Assembly (NCBI RefSeq): GCF_024721175.1
Contig: NZ_CP099398.1
Location: 248,001 to 312,000 of the forward strand
Length of the DNA: 64,000 nucleotides
Direction of reading: 5' to 3'
Source: Rhizobium sp. Pop5
Lineage (GTDB): Bacteria; Pseudomonadota; Alphaproteobacteria; Rhizobiales; Rhizobiaceae
Shown here: piece by piece, positions 27,991 to 38,800 of the stretch
How the letters are laid out: the number at the start of each line of letters is the position of its first letter
Numbering within the stretch: the first letter of the stretch is position 1
Program-made: the position numbers and the translations under genes
The notes under the pieces: generated by a model
Databases searched by the model: none
What the model was told of the DNA's origin: nothing
What the model saw: the letters and a program-made list of their open reading frames with translations, nothing else

Positions 27991-28683
27991 TCATTGATTT
28001 GCTGTTTCGTTTGTCTCAAGCGCTGTTCCGGCCTTCTGCAGAAGGCCGGAACGGCGCTTTTCGCGAAGCCTGTAGCTATCACCTCGGATGGTGATCACCG
28101 TCGAATGGTGCAGCAGGCGGTCCAATATCGCGGTGGCGACGACAGGGTCTCCAAAGACGCTCCCCCACTCTCCGACCGATCGATTGGAGGTAATCAGGAT
28201 CGATCCCCTTTCATAGCGGCGAGAGACCAGTTGGAAGAACAGGTGGGCGGCGTTAGCTTCGAAGGGCAGATATCCCAGCTCGTCGATGATCAGCAGTTTC
28301 GGCCGCGATAGGATTGTCAACTGCTTGTCCAATGAGCCATCGTTATGGGCCTTGGCGAGCATCGCAACCAGAGTGGCCGCCGTGACGAATTGAACGTTGT
28401 AGTTCTGGCGGATTGCTTCTCGGCCAAGACTGACAGCAAGGTGCGTCTTACCGGTGCCCGGAGGTCCGAGGAATAGGACGGTGTCGCCGTGAGCAATCCA
28501 GCGGCAGGTTGACAGCTCCCTGATTTGTCCTCGATCCAGCGAGGGCTGTGCCTCGAAGTCGAAGCCATCGAGTTCGCGTACGAAGGGGAACTGCGCCAAC
28601 TTGCTCGACATCGAGATGCGCCGTTCATCGCGCCGGGCAATCTCTCGTGAGACCAGGAACGCCAGAGCTTCGCGCAACGTCAT
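27991..28683 (-). CDS. istB: IstB, IS21 helper ATPase (N-terminus frameshifted)
   Basis: A 230-residue AAA+ ATPase with Walker A LGPPGTGKTHLA, Walker B LLIIDELGYLPF and the sensor region SILITSNRSVGEWG. IstB assists target selection by IstA. The usual first 33 residues (MTTVDHDLLIATLDRLKL, then AIRDQLDTLLDEALE) are encoded at 28786-28688 but in another frame; one base appears to be missing near 28686 before MTLREALAFLVSREIARRD. The protein as read begins at the internal ATG and may or may not work. Confidence 0.88.
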   Translation of the reverse strand: MTLREALAFLVSREIARRDERRISMSSKLAQFPFVRELDGFDFEAQPSLDRGQIRELSTCRWIAHGDTVLFLGPPGTGKTHLAVSLGREAIRQNYNVQFVTAATLVAMLAKAHNDGSLDKQLTILSRPKLLIIDELGYLPFEANAAHLFFQLVSRRYERGSILITSNRSVGEWGSVFGDPVVATAILDRLLHHSTVITIRGDSYRLREKRRSGLLQKAGTALETNETANQ

Positions 28684-28785
28684 CTTCGAGCGCCTCGTCC
28701 AGCAACGTGTCGAGTTGATCGCGGATCGCCGTCAGCTTTAGCCGATCGAGTGTCGCGATGAGTAAATCGTGATCGACGGTCGTCA

Positions 28786-30072
28786 TCACCAGCCACCTCC
28801 AACAACGGCCTCGTATTCCGCAAGAGGTCGCAGCAAGGCGGCTGGTGCCAGCTCGACTGGAGCGGTGCGAACCAGTCCTTCGCTACCCGCGAAGCCAACA
28901 AAGTGATCCCGGTCGACGATCCGTTGTCGCCGTCCCTGGCAGAGAGGATGATCGGCCACAACCTGGCCAGCGTGACGGATAATTACACGGCCAGCCAATA
29001 CAACGACTTGGACGCTCTCGCCGATGAGACGCCAGGGTACGGAATAGCTGTTTGTGTCGAGATCGATGGCGCAGTCCGCCTGCACTTTGCGCACGAGGTC
29101 GCGTAGTTGTCCAAACGGTACGCGGCCGGATAGCGGCCGAAGGGCTTCGGCCTCCGCAGCAAAGCGTTCAATTGGTGCTTCACCAGTCGTGCCGTGTTCT
29201 CGTCGGTCTGCGATCTCTCGTATCCATCGGTCAAGGTGCGCCTCGAACGAAGCCCAGTTCTCAAACCGGCGACCAGCGATAGCATTCTTCTTGACGTACC
29301 CGACCCCGCGCTCGTCCTTCCCCTTTGTTCGCGCCCGGTAGGGAGCGCAAGCGCGTGGCGCGAAGCCCCAGTAACGGGCAAACGCCCAGAGTCGCGCATT
29401 GAAGCGAACCTCCCGGCTAACCGCGTCGTGATGTTCGACAAGTGCCTTCGCATTATCCAGCAAAACCTCAACGGGAACGCCGCCAAACCGAAGAAACGCG
29501 CCTTCCATCCCCTCGAACCAATCTGTCTGCCCTTCTCTCAATGAGGCACGGATATGAATGCGTCTGGAATAGCTTAGCGTGGCGACAAAGACGTTTACCC
29601 GAAGCCGCTCGTCACCGATCCAGACACGCGTCTGCCCGAAGTCGATCTGCAACTGACGACCAGTCGGCGTTTCAAACCGCACTGTCGCACGCTTTTGCGC
29701 CTTGAGTTCCCGCCGCCATTCCCGGACTCGAAGCTCTACCGAACGCAAACCGATGATAATTCCATGCTCGCTCGCCAGCTCCTGCCGGATCACATCGGCA
29801 TTGGCATCATGGCGAAAGAAGCGTTCACGAAGCCAATCATCAAGGCCATCAAAAGCACTCCTCCGAACCGGCTTCTTGAAGGGTACCGCTCCACCCTCAC
29901 GAAGATATCGACGGACAGTGTTGCGAGCACATCCAAATTCCTTCGATAGACGCTTGGCACCCCAACCAAGCTCGTGCAGCCGCAACATTGCCACCACCTC
30001 ATCTGCCTCAAGCATATCTTCGCCCTGCATCGTTCCCCACGATGCAGGATGCGCTGAAATCGCACTTGTCAT
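28786..30072 (-). CDS. istA: IstA, IS21-family transposase
   Basis: A 428-residue transposase with an N-terminal helix-turn-helix (LGWGAKRLSKEFGCARNTVR) and a DDE integrase core (LQIDFGQTRVWIGDERLRVN for the first Asp; VPVEVLLDNAKALVEHHDA for the second; TKGKDERGVGYVKKN for the Glu region). The stop overlaps the natural istB start (TGATG), as usual in IS21. Possible starts are 30072, 30030 and 30015; the last two look more family-like. Confidence 0.92.
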   Translation of the reverse strand: MTSAISAHPASWGTMQGEDMLEADEVVAMLRLHELGWGAKRLSKEFGCARNTVRRYLREGGAVPFKKPVRRSAFDGLDDWLRERFFRHDANADVIRQELASEHGIIIGLRSVELRVREWRRELKAQKRATVRFETPTGRQLQIDFGQTRVWIGDERLRVNVFVATLSYSRRIHIRASLREGQTDWFEGMEGAFLRFGGVPVEVLLDNAKALVEHHDAVSREVRFNARLWAFARYWGFAPRACAPYRARTKGKDERGVGYVKKNAIAGRRFENWASFEAHLDRWIREIADRREHGTTGEAPIERFAAEAEALRPLSGRVPFGQLRDLVRKVQADCAIDLDTNSYSVPWRLIGESVQVVVLAGRVIIRHAGQVVADHPLCQGRRQRIVDRDHFVGFAGSEGLVRTAPVELAPAALLRPLAEYEAVVGGGW

Positions 30073-30147
30073 CCATCTCTCCTCGTTGTCACACGAGGGG
30101 GCAGTTCTTCATTTCGTTAGGGGGTCAGTTTCTCATTTCGCCTGACA

Positions 30148-30785
30148 CCTGCGGGCGGGTGCCGCGGTGGACCGACTTGTTCATCACGCAACGATCATTC
30201 GAAATGAACGTCGAAAGCTGTCGACGACGTTCCGCCATGGAGGCCAAACGCCAGCGCGGCAGGCCAGCCTCATTCGCGACAATCAAAGGCACCGCACAGT
30301 TTGTCGCGGAGCGGCAATCAGACCACGATGAAGCTCTTGCCAGCGACAATCAACATGATAACTTCATCCCGACCGCGACATAAGAATCTCATCCAGATTG
30401 TCGCGCGCGTCTCATCCTGATCGCCGCCCCATAGGTCGCATAACTATCAGGCGCGCAACGGGTTCTGTCAGCAGCTACACCGCAATGGTTCCGTTGCCTG
30501 AGGCGGCGAAATCAGAAAGGCCGGCGGAAAGATTGGTTGGAATCGGAAATTCTGACGGCACCCTTCGCGCTGCATGTTCCACACATCACCCGAAACTGCT
30601 GGCGAGCCTCTCAAGCCATGTGCCGGCCTGATGGTCGAGTGCAGACGATTGTCGGCAAGCCGTCGCCATATGGTGTTCGGCCATGCCTTGAGGGCATGAT
30701 TGGATCTGGCTTTAGCATGCTGGGCGGCGGTCGGCAGGCATTAGGATCGAGGTTCCAAATTTGAATTTCCGGAGGACCGGCATCG
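30148..30785 (+). repeat. Leader block A of unit 2 (full length)
   Basis: This 638 bp region is nearly identical to 48043-48674 and, in parts, to 33700-33863 plus 35410-35829. It should contain the promoter of the NopD-like genes. It ends in a good ribosome site (CCGGAGGACC) before the ATG. GTCGAAAGCT at 30212-30221 equals the second half of a tts box but the first half is missing. Confidence 0.75.
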
Positions 30786-33263
30786 ATGTACCCAAGACGG
30801 AACCAGCCGCGCGATGACGATTCTCGCGAAGTAAGTGGGTGGATCGAAGGCGTGACCGGAGCTTTCGATACGGACGCCTGGATCGAGGACTACTATTCAG
30901 AGAGCCGAGACATGGAACAGGATCCGAGCGACTTACGCCTCGGTTCGCACGATAGTGACGCCGGCGACCGTGTGCCGCGTCGCAGATCCGTGGGCGGTTC
31001 GATGCGAGTGACGCCGCAGTCGCTGGCGCCGGAGAGGGGTTCGGGGCAGCAAGACGTTGATGCCGCAACGGAGACTCACGTGGTCTCAACCAAGGTTCGC
31101 GTCGGCGCCAAGCGTGGTCGCGCCGCCGACTGGGACATGCATCCCGATGACGAGTCCCGCATCAACCAGTTCGCGGAAGCAGTCCGAAACTACGAAATTC
31201 TACCCGACGGTAGCGTCGGCCGAGGGGACGGAAGGGTTCCCGAGGCTACCGTCGAGAACAATTTATGGGTTCTTAGGGGGTTCGCTCGTTGGCTCCGAGC
31301 AGAGAACAGAGATTCGATGGCTTCTCGGCTTTTAAACGATCCAGATTCACTAGCCGTTGATATCGCGGATTATTATTTGGCAAGCGGTGGGGATGGTCGG
31401 AACCGTCTTAAGTCAGCACTGTCTCATTTCAGGAGGCTCGCGCCTGAGGGGCAAGAACTCCAAGCCGTTGGACCTGGGCCGCGCCTGATGGGGCGCCAGA
31501 TACATGATCCTTATCCCGACGACGCCCGCGTCATTGATAGCTTGGCCAAGGAAGAGCTGAGTAAGTTCGGACCGGTCTCGACTTCCCGGAATAATACCAG
31601 TCACCAACGAAAGTTTAGCGCTTGGCTCAAAAGGGAGGGCAGGGAGAGCATAGTCAGCCGGCTCACCGGCAGTGATGAGCAGCAACAGTCGTTGAAGGAG
31701 GATTTTAGGGCCTTTACCAAGGAGGAAGGAAAAAAAGTGGTCGTGAGTTTCGATCGGCTGCGGCAGTATCTAGGCGCCGAGTCGCAGTTGAAACAGCATC
31801 ATCCTTATCCCGACGACGCCCGCATCATTGATGACCTAGCCAAGGAAGCGCTGAGCAAGCTCGGATCGAACTCGACTTCCAAGAGGAATGTTGTCTGGAA
31901 TATGGCCAGCAATCAACGAAAGTTTAGCGCTTGGCTCCAAAGGGAGGGCAGGGAGAGCATAGTCAGCCGACTCACCGGTACTGATCAGCAGCAACAGTCG
32001 TTGCAAAAAGATTACCAAGACTTCACCGAAGACATGGGAAAACACACTATCTCTTTCAAGCGGCTTCGGCAGTACCAGCAAGTCGTTGAGGCGAACGCAG
32101 CGTCGGGGTTGTCCCCTGAGCAGGCAAGTGGCCGGGAACCGGCCGGTCTGGACGGCCGTTCGGATTCACGTGCCGAGTTCAGATCAACTTCGCCGCTGCA
32201 GCAGGTTGATCCACCGATCGAAAGCCGCAGCGGATTGTCGCTCGACCATACCGAATGGCTGGGCGACCAGCATATCCAGACGGATTATGAGCTGCTAATG
32301 CAGGACTTGCAGCGAAACGATCCGGATCTCGCCGCCAGGACGCGGCTTATCGATCCCCTGATAGCCCATTATCATCTGCGCCTGGGCGATGAGAGCACCG
32401 CGCTGAGCGCTTTCCAGCGCATCGTTAATGATCAGAATGGAAGAGATACAGCCGACTTCCTGTTCCTTCCAGTGAGCGATGCCAGTGCTTCGGATCCTGA
32501 TCACCGCGGCACCCATTGGTCGCTGCTACTCGTTGACCGTCGCAACCGCGAGGGGCCGGCTGCCTATCACTATGACTCCTTCCGGGGCCAGAACAACGAG
32601 TTTGCAGCAATGCTCGCACAAAGGTTGGGTACCCGTCTGGAGCCCGTCCGCATGACCCAACAGCGCAACGACTATGATTGCGGAGTCTTCGTGGTTGACG
32701 GCACGCGGGCGCTCGTTAGACGACTGGCACGAAGAGGCCGGCCAGCCGTGCTGCACCTCGACAACCTCGTCGCCGATCGGGAGCAACTCCAACGACGTCT
32801 GAGCCCCGCGCCCAACAGTGCTCGAGCGGGGGCTGCGGCGGCTGAACCGGAGTCCTCCACACAGATCGCCGATCCCGCAGAGTTTTGGCATGGAGTGGCT
32901 CAACCCGGCCAGCTTCCCGATAGCTGGAATACAGCGACCTTCCGGCAGGATTTGCCGTCAGCCGCCTATTCACCGGTGCAAAGCGTCAATCCGCCAGACG
33001 CACCATGGGAGCAAAGCTTGGGGGCATCGATCTTCGGCACCCCACAGTACACGCTGCCTGTGGACGACTTGGGAGGATTTGTCCCTCCGAGCTGGCGACA
33101 CGGCAATCAACCGGTACCAGATGACCTTCTGCCTGCAATGTACTTGTTTGACTTGCTGCCGAGCGCGGACAAACCCACCAACTTCAGTATCCATGGTGTG
33201 CCCTACACGGCCACTCTGGGGCCATCAGGCATGCAGAGCGACATTTACCTTTTCCTGCAATAG
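30786..33263 (+). CDS. NopD/XopD-like effector, Ulp1 (C48) SUMO protease, copy 2
   Basis: An 825-residue paralogue. The N-terminal GWIEGVTGAFDTDAWIEDYY motif is present, but the segment unique to copy 1 is deleted (SLAPERGSGQQDVD). The AT-hook-like motif is altered to KRGRAADW. It has a degenerate first repeat and two 103-residue repeats (DNA 31509-32080). The catalytic residues are His577, Asp597, Gln626 and Cys632; the motif is QRNDYDCGVF rather than QRNGYDCGVF, a difference shared with copy 3. The C-terminus ends in GMQSDIYLFLQ. The start is fixed by GGAGG upstream and conservation among all copies. Confidence 0.88.
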   Translation: MYPRRNQPRDDDSREVSGWIEGVTGAFDTDAWIEDYYSESRDMEQDPSDLRLGSHDSDAGDRVPRRRSVGGSMRVTPQSLAPERGSGQQDVDAATETHVVSTKVRVGAKRGRAADWDMHPDDESRINQFAEAVRNYEILPDGSVGRGDGRVPEATVENNLWVLRGFARWLRAENRDSMASRLLNDPDSLAVDIADYYLASGGDGRNRLKSALSHFRRLAPEGQELQAVGPGPRLMGRQIHDPYPDDARVIDSLAKEELSKFGPVSTSRNNTSHQRKFSAWLKREGRESIVSRLTGSDEQQQSLKEDFRAFTKEEGKKVVVSFDRLRQYLGAESQLKQHHPYPDDARIIDDLAKEALSKLGSNSTSKRNVVWNMASNQRKFSAWLQREGRESIVSRLTGTDQQQQSLQKDYQDFTEDMGKHTISFKRLRQYQQVVEANAASGLSPEQASGREPAGLDGRSDSRAEFRSTSPLQQVDPPIESRSGLSLDHTEWLGDQHIQTDYELLMQDLQRNDPDLAARTRLIDPLIAHYHLRLGDESTALSAFQRIVNDQNGRDTADFLFLPVSDASASDPDHRGTHWSLLLVDRRNREGPAAYHYDSFRGQNNEFAAMLAQRLGTRLEPVRMTQQRNDYDCGVFVVDGTRALVRRLARRGRPAVLHLDNLVADREQLQRRLSPAPNSARAGAAAAEPESSTQIADPAEFWHGVAQPGQLPDSWNTATFRQDLPSAAYSPVQSVNPPDAPWEQSLGASIFGTPQYTLPVDDLGGFVPPSWRHGNQPVPDDLLPAMYLFDLLPSADKPTNFSIHGVPYTATLGPSGMQSDIYLFLQ
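31509..32080 (+). repeat. Two tandem repeats in NopD-like copy 2
   Basis: Units begin PYPDDARVIDSLAKEE and PYPDDARIIDDLAKEA. The first ends FDRLRQYLGAESQLKQHH; the second is the terminal type ending FKRLRQYQQ. Confidence 0.85.
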
Positions 33264-33863
33264 GGTGGAGATGGATCGAGCAATAGATGCCAGTCGTTCT
33301 TGAAAAGCACCAAACCGTTGAGAGAGAATCCGTTTTTACGCGGCCACGTGCAGCGCGCCAACCCAGATGAGACGATCCCCAGTGCCGGGGGCGACATCGA
33401 ATGTGCACGTCGCCAGTCTTCCTTCAAAACGTGACGTTTGGCCAGCATCCCAAGAGGCGACGGCTGTCGCATCTGAGGTGTAGACAGATACGGATGCGGG
33501 AAGAGCCTCGGGTGCGAAGGATGCTGGCGCGGTCGCTGAAGTGCTTAGTGCCGTCTATGACGGCCTACCCTTTGCGGGTTCTACTATGGCTTCAGGCCAG
33601 GACGAAACCCGCCCATGGCGCCGGATGCATTTCATACAGCGATCATGAGCCAACGTGTGAGTTGGGTGCTCGATGCCGACCCGTATCCTGCAACTAATGC
33701 CTGCGGGCGGGTGCCGCGGTGGACCGACTTGTTCATCACGCAACGATCATTCGAAATGAACGTTGAAAGCTATCGACGACGTTCCACCCATGGGGGTCAA
33801 ACGCCGGCGCGGCAGGCCAGCCTCATTCGCGACAATCAAAGGCACCGCCAGTTTGTCGCGCGC
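33264..33863 (+). repeat. Trailer block B of unit 2 joined directly to the 5' part of the next leader (block A)
   Basis: Here the trailer (33264 to about 33700) passes without interruption into leader sequence (GGTGCCGCGGTGGACCGACT at 33711-33730). This is the one junction showing that the units were originally head to tail. The leader is cut at 33863 by the DDE-integrase element. Confidence 0.85.
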
Positions 33864-35409
33864 ATTGCCTCGCCTGAACTGCTCCCTGAGAATGGGTTAT
33901 TGCCTCATCTAAATTGCTCCCGCCGAATCAACCTCGGGAGCTGTGATGAGGAAGGTCAGCATGGCGACACGTGCGGAATTGGTGGCAGCGATCAGTTGTC
34001 GCTATGTGTTAGGCGGGCGGGCCGAGAAGGCGAGGATGTTAGACGAGTTCGTGGCGCTCACGGGCTTTCATCGCAAGCATGCGATGCGACTGCTGCGAGG
34101 AGAACGCAAACCGGCGAAGGGTGGTCCTCGGCCAGGGCGCCGGGTTTACGGCGACGACGTGCGGGCAGCGCTCGTCGTTGTTTGGGAGGCGTCGGATCGA
34201 ATTTGCGGCAAGCGACTACACCCCCTGTTGCCAACACTAATCGAAGCGATGGAACGTCATGGACACGGCGATATGAATAGCGAGACGCGCCGGCGACTCT
34301 TGACGATGAGCCCAGCGACGATTGATCGGGTCCTCAAGGATGGTTCGCGAGCAAACGGTACTGATCACTGCGTTGGCCGAACTGCGCAAGTTGCTGCCGT
34401 TCCCGCTGCTGGGCTTCGACACCGATAACGACAGTGTGTTCATGAACGAGAGTGTTCATGAGTATTGCTTGCGCGATAATATCGAACTTACCCGTTGCCG
34501 CCCTTACCGAAAGAATGATCAGGCATTTGTCGAGCAGAAGAATGGCGCAATCGTGCGCAAGATCGTTGGATACCGACGCTTCGAGGGGCTGCGAGCCACT
34601 CGGGAGCTGGCCAAGCTTTATTCGTCAATGCGGTTGTTCGTGAATTTCTTTCAGCCATCATTCAAGCTGAAAGAAAAGCACCGTGACGGAGCCAAGGTGA
34701 TCAAGCGCTATCATCGTCCTGCCACACTCTTCCAGCGGCTGCTTGACGACCCACGCACGCCGGAGGATACATGCCTTTGGCTCAAGGCGATGTACCTGAC
34801 GCTCGAAGACTTTCTTTCTGGCTTACGGATTGCTTGGCGTGGTGGTGAAGTGAAACCGACTGCCAGCTCCAAGCCAGCGGCCAAGCGAGAGCGGCGGAGG
34901 CCCGATCCTCTACTCGCCGTCACTGCCGAACTCGAGGAATGGTTCGAGGCGGAGCCTTGGCGAACTTCGCGAGAGTTGCTTGAACGCTTGCAGGTCAAAT
35001 GCCCCGGCGTGTATCCCGACGGCCTCATTCGGACCGTGCAGCGCCGAATGAAAATCTGGCGCAGTACACAGGCCATGCGCTGGTGTTCGGGCCATTCGCC
35101 GATGCCGCGCGGCAGACGGAAAGTATAGAGGTCGGGCAGTGAGATCATTACCGAACAATACAGGATCGTCATCCGCGCTCTTACCGCCAGGTTGGCCTTC
35201 GACAACCGACCCCACCGGAAAACATGATGACCGCCCGCGAAGCCGCCCGCTCGCTACAGCGCTATTGAGAGGCGCGCTCGCGAGCGGCTTCGCTACCTCC
35301 GTCACCTGCACCAGGTGCGGGGATACGATCGGAACAACCCGTGAGGCATTCGAAAACATCGAGTGAGCCAACGACATTATTCTCCGGGAACACTCTTGGG
35401 TGAGGCAAT
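33864..35409 (+). mobile_element. Defective IS element with DDE integrase-type transposase
   Basis: The ends form an imperfect inverted repeat: ATTGCCTCGCCTGAACTG at the left and ATTGCCTCACCCAAGAGT read inward from the right. The insertion lies in leader block A of unit 3; compared with the full leaders, about 140 bp of leader sequence is missing at the site, so a deletion accompanied or followed the insertion. No clean target duplication is seen. A 75-residue frame near the right end (35139-35366) is not recognised. Confidence 0.7.
33943..35128 (+). pseudogene. Integrase-core transposase with an internal deletion
   Basis: The N-terminal part reads ATRAELVAAISCRYVLGGRA, LTGFHRKHAMRLLRGERKP and MSPATIDRVLKD; at about 34340 the frame changes and the sequence resumes at VREQTVLITALAELRKLLPF. 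The part between, which should carry the first catalytic Asp, is missing. The later FDTDNDSVFMNE (second Asp) and CRPYRKNDQAFVEQKNG (Glu) remain. The product cannot transpose. Confidence 0.8.
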
Positions 35410-35829
35410 ACGGCGTCTCATCCTGATCGCCGCCCCATAGGTCGCATAACTATCAGGCGTGCAACGGGTTCTGCAAGCAGCTACACCGCAATGGTTCCGT
35501 TGCCTGAGGCGGCGAAATCAGAAAGGCCGGCGGAAAGATTGGTTGGAATCGGAAATTCTGACGGCACCCTTCACGCTGCATGTCCAACACATCACTCGAA
35601 CTGCTTAAATGAAGGCCAATTTTAGCGGGCTCCGCATGGCAAGCGGCAAGCTGGCGAGCCTCTGTGTCGGCCTGATGGTCGAGTGCAGACGATTGTCGGC
35701 AAGCCGTCGCCATATGGTGTTCGGCCATGCCTTGAGGGCATGATTGGATCTGGCTTTAGCATGCTGGGCGGCGGTCGGCAGGCATTAGGATCGAGGTTCC
35801 AAATTTGAATTTCCGGAGGACCGGCATCG
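35410..35829 (+). repeat. 3' part of leader block A of unit 3
   Basis: It resumes GCGTCTCATCCTGATCGCCG as in the other leaders and runs to the ATG of copy 3. It differs from units 2 and 5 by a roughly 55 bp variant segment (AATGAAGGCCAATTTTAGCG through CTCTGTGTCGG) that is partly shared with the leader of unit 4. Confidence 0.75.
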
Positions 35830-38800
35830 ATGTACCCAAGACGGAACCAGCCGCGCGATGACGATTCTCGCGAAGTAAGTGGGTGGATCGAAGGCGTGAC
35901 CGGAGCTTTCGAGACGGACGCCTGGATCGACGACTACTATTCAGAGAGCCGAGACCTGGAACAGGATCCGAGCGACTTGCGCGGGCAGCAAGACGTCGAT
36001 GCCGCAACGGAGACTCACGTGGCCTCAACCAAGGTTCGCGTCGGCGCCAAGCGTGGTCGCCCCGCCGACCGAGACATGCATCCTGATGACGAGACCCGCA
36101 TCAACCAGTTCGCGGAAGCAGTCCGAAACTACGAAATTCTACCCGACGGTAGCGTCGGCCGAGGGGACGGAAGGGTTCCCGAGGCTACCGTCGAGAACAA
36201 TTTAGGGATTCTTAGGAGGTTCGCTCGTTGGCTCCGAGCAGAAAACAGAGATCTGATGGCTTCTCGGCTTTTAAACGATCCAGATTCGCTAGCCGGTGAT
36301 ATCGCGGATTACTGGGCAAACGGTGGGGACGATCGTAAGCGTCTTAACTCAGCACTGTCTCATTTCAGGAGGCTCTCGCCTGAGGGGCAAGAACTCCAAG
36401 CCGTTGGACCTGGGCCGCGCCTGATGGGCCGCCGAATTCATGATCCTTATCCCGACGACGCCCTCATTATTGAGGCCTTGGCCAACGAAGAGCGGAGTAA
36501 GCTCCGACCGGTCTCGACTTCCCGGAAAAATGCCAGTAACCAACGAAAATTTAGCGCTTGGCTCAAAAGGGAGGGCAGGGAGAGCATAGTCAGCCGACTC
36601 ACGGGTACTGATGAGCAGCAACGGTCGTTGCAGGAGGATTTTAGGAAATTTACCGAGGCCGAGGGAAAAGTGGTCGTGAGTTTAGATCGGCTGCGGCAGT
36701 ATCTAGGCGCCGAGTCCCAGTTGAAACAGCATCATCCTTATCCCGACGACGCCCGCATCATTGATGACCTAGCCAACGAAGAGCTGAGCAAGCTCGGATC
36801 GGACTCGACTTCCAAGAGGAATGTTGTCCGGATTACGGCCATAAATCAACGGAGGTTTAGTAATTGGCTCCAAAAGAATGGTAGGGGGAGCATAGCCAGT
36901 CGCCTGACTGGCAGTGATCAGCAGCAAGGGTCGTTGAAGGACGATTTTAGGGGCTTTACCAAGGCTGAAGGAAGAATAAACGTGGGTTTTGATCGGCTGC
37001 GGCAGTATCTAGGCGCCGAGTCCCAGTTGAAGCAGCATGATCCTTATCCCGACGACGCCCTCATTATTGAGGCCTTGGCCAACGAAGAGCAGAGTAAGCT
37101 CGGACCGGTCTCGACTTCCCGGAAAAATGCCAGTAACCAACGAAAATTTAGCGATTGGCTCAAAAGGGAGGGCAGGGAGAGCATGGTCAGCCGACTCACC
37201 GGTACTGATGAGCAGCAACGGTCGTTGCAGGAGGATTTTAGGGCCTTTACCAAGGAGGAAGGAAAAAAAGTGGTCGTGAGTTTCAATCGGCTGCGGCAGT
37301 ATCTAGGCGCCGAGTCGCAGTTGAAACAGCATGATCCTTATCCCGATGACGCCCGCATCATTGATGACCTAGCCAAGGAAGCGCTGAGCAAGCTCGGATC
37401 GAACTCGACTTCGCAGAGGAAAGTAGTCTTGAATCTGGCCAGCAATCAACGGAGGTTTAGTGATTGGCTCCGAAAGAAGGGTCGGGGGAGCATAGGCAGT
37501 CGCTTGACTGGCAGTGATCAGCAGCAACAGTCGTTAAAGGACGATTACAGTAACTTTACCAACGCTGAAGGAAAAAGAATAAGCGTGAGTTTCGATCGGC
37601 TGCGGCAGTATCTAGGCGCTGAGTCGCAGTTGAAACAGCATAATCCTTATCCCGACGACGCCCTCATGATTGATAGCTTCGCCAACGAAGAGCTGAGTAA
37701 GCTCGGACCGGACTCGACTTCGCAGAGGAGAGTCGTCTGGAGACTGGCCAGCACTCAACGAAAGTTTAGTGATTGGCTGCAAACCAGGGGTAGGGAGAGC
37801 ATAGCGAGCCGGCTCAACGGCAGTGATCAGCAGCAATGGTCGTTGAAAAAAGATTACCAAGACTTCACCGAAGACATGGGAAAACACACTATCTCTTTCA
37901 AGCGGCTTCGGCAGTACCAGCAAGTCGTTGAGGCGAACGCAGCGTCGGGGTTGTCCCCTGAGCCGGCAAGTGGCCGCGAACCGGCCGGTCTGGACGGCCG
38001 TTCGGATTCACGTGCCGAGTTCAGATCAACTTCGCCGCTGCAGCAGGTTGATCCACCGATCGAAAGCCGCAGCGGATTGTCGCTCGACCATACCGAATGG
38101 CTGGGCGACCAGCATATCCAGACGGATTATGAGCTGCTAATGCAGGACTTGCAGCGAAACGATCCGGATCTCGCCGCCAGGACGCGGCTTATCGATCCCC
38201 TGATAGCCCATTATCATCTGCGCCTGGGCGATGAGAGCACCGCGCTGAGCGCTTTCCAGCGCATCGTTAATGATCAGAATGGAAGAGATACAGCCGACTT
38301 CCTGTTCCTTCCAGTGAGCGATGCCAGTGCTTCGGATCCTGATCACCGCGGCACCCATTGGTCGCTGCTACTCGTTGACCGTCGCAACCGCGAGGGGCCG
38401 GCTGCCTATCACTATGACTCCTTCCGGGGCCAGAACAACGAGTTTGCAGCAATGCTCGCACAAAGGTTGGGTACCCGTCTGGAGCCCGTCCGCATGACCC
38501 AACAGCGCAACGACTATGATTGCGGAGTCTTCGTGGTTGACGGCACGCGGGCGCTCGTTAGACGACTGGCACGAAGAGGCCGGCCAGCCGTGCTGCACCT
38601 CGACAACCTCGTCGCCGATCGGGAGCAACTCCAACGACGTCTGAGCCCCGCGCCCAACAGTGCTCGAGCGGGGGCTGCGGCGGCTGAACCGGAGTCCTCC
38701 ACACAGATCGCCGATCCCGCAGAGTTTTGGCATGGAGTGGCTCAACCCGGCCAGCTTCCCGATAGCTGGAATACAGCGACCTTCCGGCAGGATTTGCCGT

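Larger units (their letters stand above)
27938..30147 (-). mobile_element. IS21-family insertion sequence
   Basis: The ends are inverted: TGTCAAGCGAAGTGAAGA at the left and TGTCAGGCGAAATGAG read inward from the right, each followed by a second internal repeat containing GCGAAACGAAGAACTG or a variant. A 5-base target duplication CCTGC flanks the element, and the undisturbed target (ATGCCTGCGGGCGGG) is seen at the corresponding place after unit 2. It encodes istA and istB on the minus strand. Confidence 0.9.

Noticed and set aside
30202..30221. tts box candidate ending GTCGAAAGCT in leader block A
   Set aside because: Only the second half-site matches; the GTCAGCTT half is absent and the sequence is GTTGAAAGCT in the other leaders.
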